From NCBI RefSeq assembly GCF_030684675.1, contig NZ_JAUXXZ010000081.1, positions 101,274 to 165,273 on the forward strand: DNA of 64,000 nt. Direction: 5' to 3'. The DNA is from Daejeonella sp. Lineage in GTDB: Bacteria; Bacteroidota; Bacteroidia; Sphingobacteriales; Sphingobacteriaceae. Positions 63,533-64,000 of this stretch are shown here, in pieces (positions within the stretch are counted from its first letter, which is position 1; every line of letters begins with the position of its first letter). The position numbers were made by a program, and so were the translations under genes. Below the pieces are notes generated by a model, which was given only the letters and a program-made list of their open reading frames with translations, was not told the DNA's origin and searched no databases.

Positions 63533-64000
63533 ACCTGAGCCACCCTTTAAGGACGAAAGGATTGATTGAATAAAAATCCTAACCTTTTGGATAGCCTTAT
63601 CGTTGAATAGCCCGGTGTTTTAGTTCCGGGTGAAGATGCGGTTTTCGATTGGGCTAAAGCCCAATGTAATTTTCCTCAGATCTCTCTGAATATTGGGCTG
63701 AAGCCCGCCCGGATGAACTCCGTTCGGACTGGCCCGAAAACGAACAACCTCATTGACCCCAGCTAAAGCTGGAGCCTATTGAGCAATCGTCCTAGTGTCA
63801 TGATTAAATAAAAATACTGAGCCTTGGGATAGCCGTATCGCTGAATAGCCCGGTGCTTTAGTGCTTGTTGCGCAACCCTGCGCTGAAAGATTCAACATTG
63901 TAGGTGTTAGTGAGCATATTATTGGGTGATAGGTAGCAGATTAAACCATCCCCTGTAAAAGAGAGCTACACTGTTAGTAAAGTCATTAAAGCTGATATCT
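63533..64000. repeat. Hairpin-rich repetitive DNA at the window end
   Basis: A 60-nt unit beginning ATTGAATAAAAATCC at 63565-63624 recurs imperfectly at 63803-63862 (shared GGATAGCC-TATCG-TGAATAGCCCGGTG). Between them are palindromes ATTGGGCT-AA-AGCCCAAT (63648-63665), a second ATTGGGCTGAAGCCC near 63691, and CCAGCT-AA-AGCTGG near 63762. No gene is seen. Confidence 0.7.

Noticed and set aside
63648..63775. A CRISPR array at the window end
   Set aside because: The repeats are short palindromes of differing sequence without regular spacers, and no cas gene is nearby.

Overview
The window reads as chromosomal DNA of a Bacteroidota bacterium, most likely a Sphingobacteriaceae (Pedobacter/Mucilaginibacter-like) soil or water organism. 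Signs of this are the SusC/SusD pair, a large PAS/hybrid histidine kinase, a Bacteroidetes-type tyrosine integrase, several TAnnTTTG (-7) promoter boxes, and housekeeping neighbours typical of that family (recJ-lptB-GH3, TerC-polyprenyl synthase, scpA/dxs). The species call is an inference from gene content; no 16S gene is present.

Layout. 1-7 kb: an MBL-fold hydrolase cut by the window edge, then recJ, lptB, a GH3-family protein, a TerC membrane protein and a polyprenyl diphosphate synthase. 7.15-15.05 kb: tRNA-Ser(GGA) carrying an integrated mobile element of about 7.8 kb. It is bounded by near-identical 25-nt repeats of the tRNA 3' end. Its left half is an AT-rich plus-strand operon: McrB-type GTPase, McrC-type nuclease, and a third unrecognised protein with a nuclease-like N-terminus. 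Its right half is a minus-strand mobility module: tyrosine integrase, small protein, helix-turn-helix protein, small protein, HUH-type replication initiator. The tRNA's probable original terminator lies just beyond the right end. This is the most unusual object in the window: a compact integrase plus HUH-Rep element carrying a three-gene McrBC-like defence cargo.

15-36 kb: an accessory and catabolic region. It holds a predicted secreted metallopeptidase-like protein, a sulfatase, a HicAB toxin-antitoxin pair, an FAD-dependent oxidoreductase and a ceramidase-like pseudogene. A sialic-acid utilisation locus follows: sialidase, MFS transporter, Kelch mutarotase, N-acetylneuraminate lyase, SusD and SusC, with a divergent FadR/GntR regulator and a perfect 12-bp-arm palindrome between susC and the regulator. 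Two tandem exported RidA-like proteins and an exported TIM-barrel isomerase/epimerase come next.

36-54.5 kb: mostly core genes. These are enolase, an APH-type kinase, a sodium:solute symporter, L-asparaginase, TatD, a pseudouridine synthase with a long basic disordered head, a lytic transglycosylase, a decayed but IR-bounded IS4-family element, ComF, a hybrid sensor kinase with three repeated PAS modules, glyA, scpA and dxs. 54.5-64 kb: a surface polysaccharide region with a GT8-like transferase, a cassette resembling sxtI-sxtJ-sxtK (carbamoyltransferase, 49-aa DUF5989-type protein, SxtJ-type membrane protein) behind an SGNH hydrolase, an O-antigen polymerase-like protein, a GT4 transferase and a GDP-mannose 4,6-dehydratase. 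The window ends in hairpin-rich repetitive DNA. A dispersed hairpin with the core GGTnGGTG-CACCnACC occurs four times in intergenic DNA.
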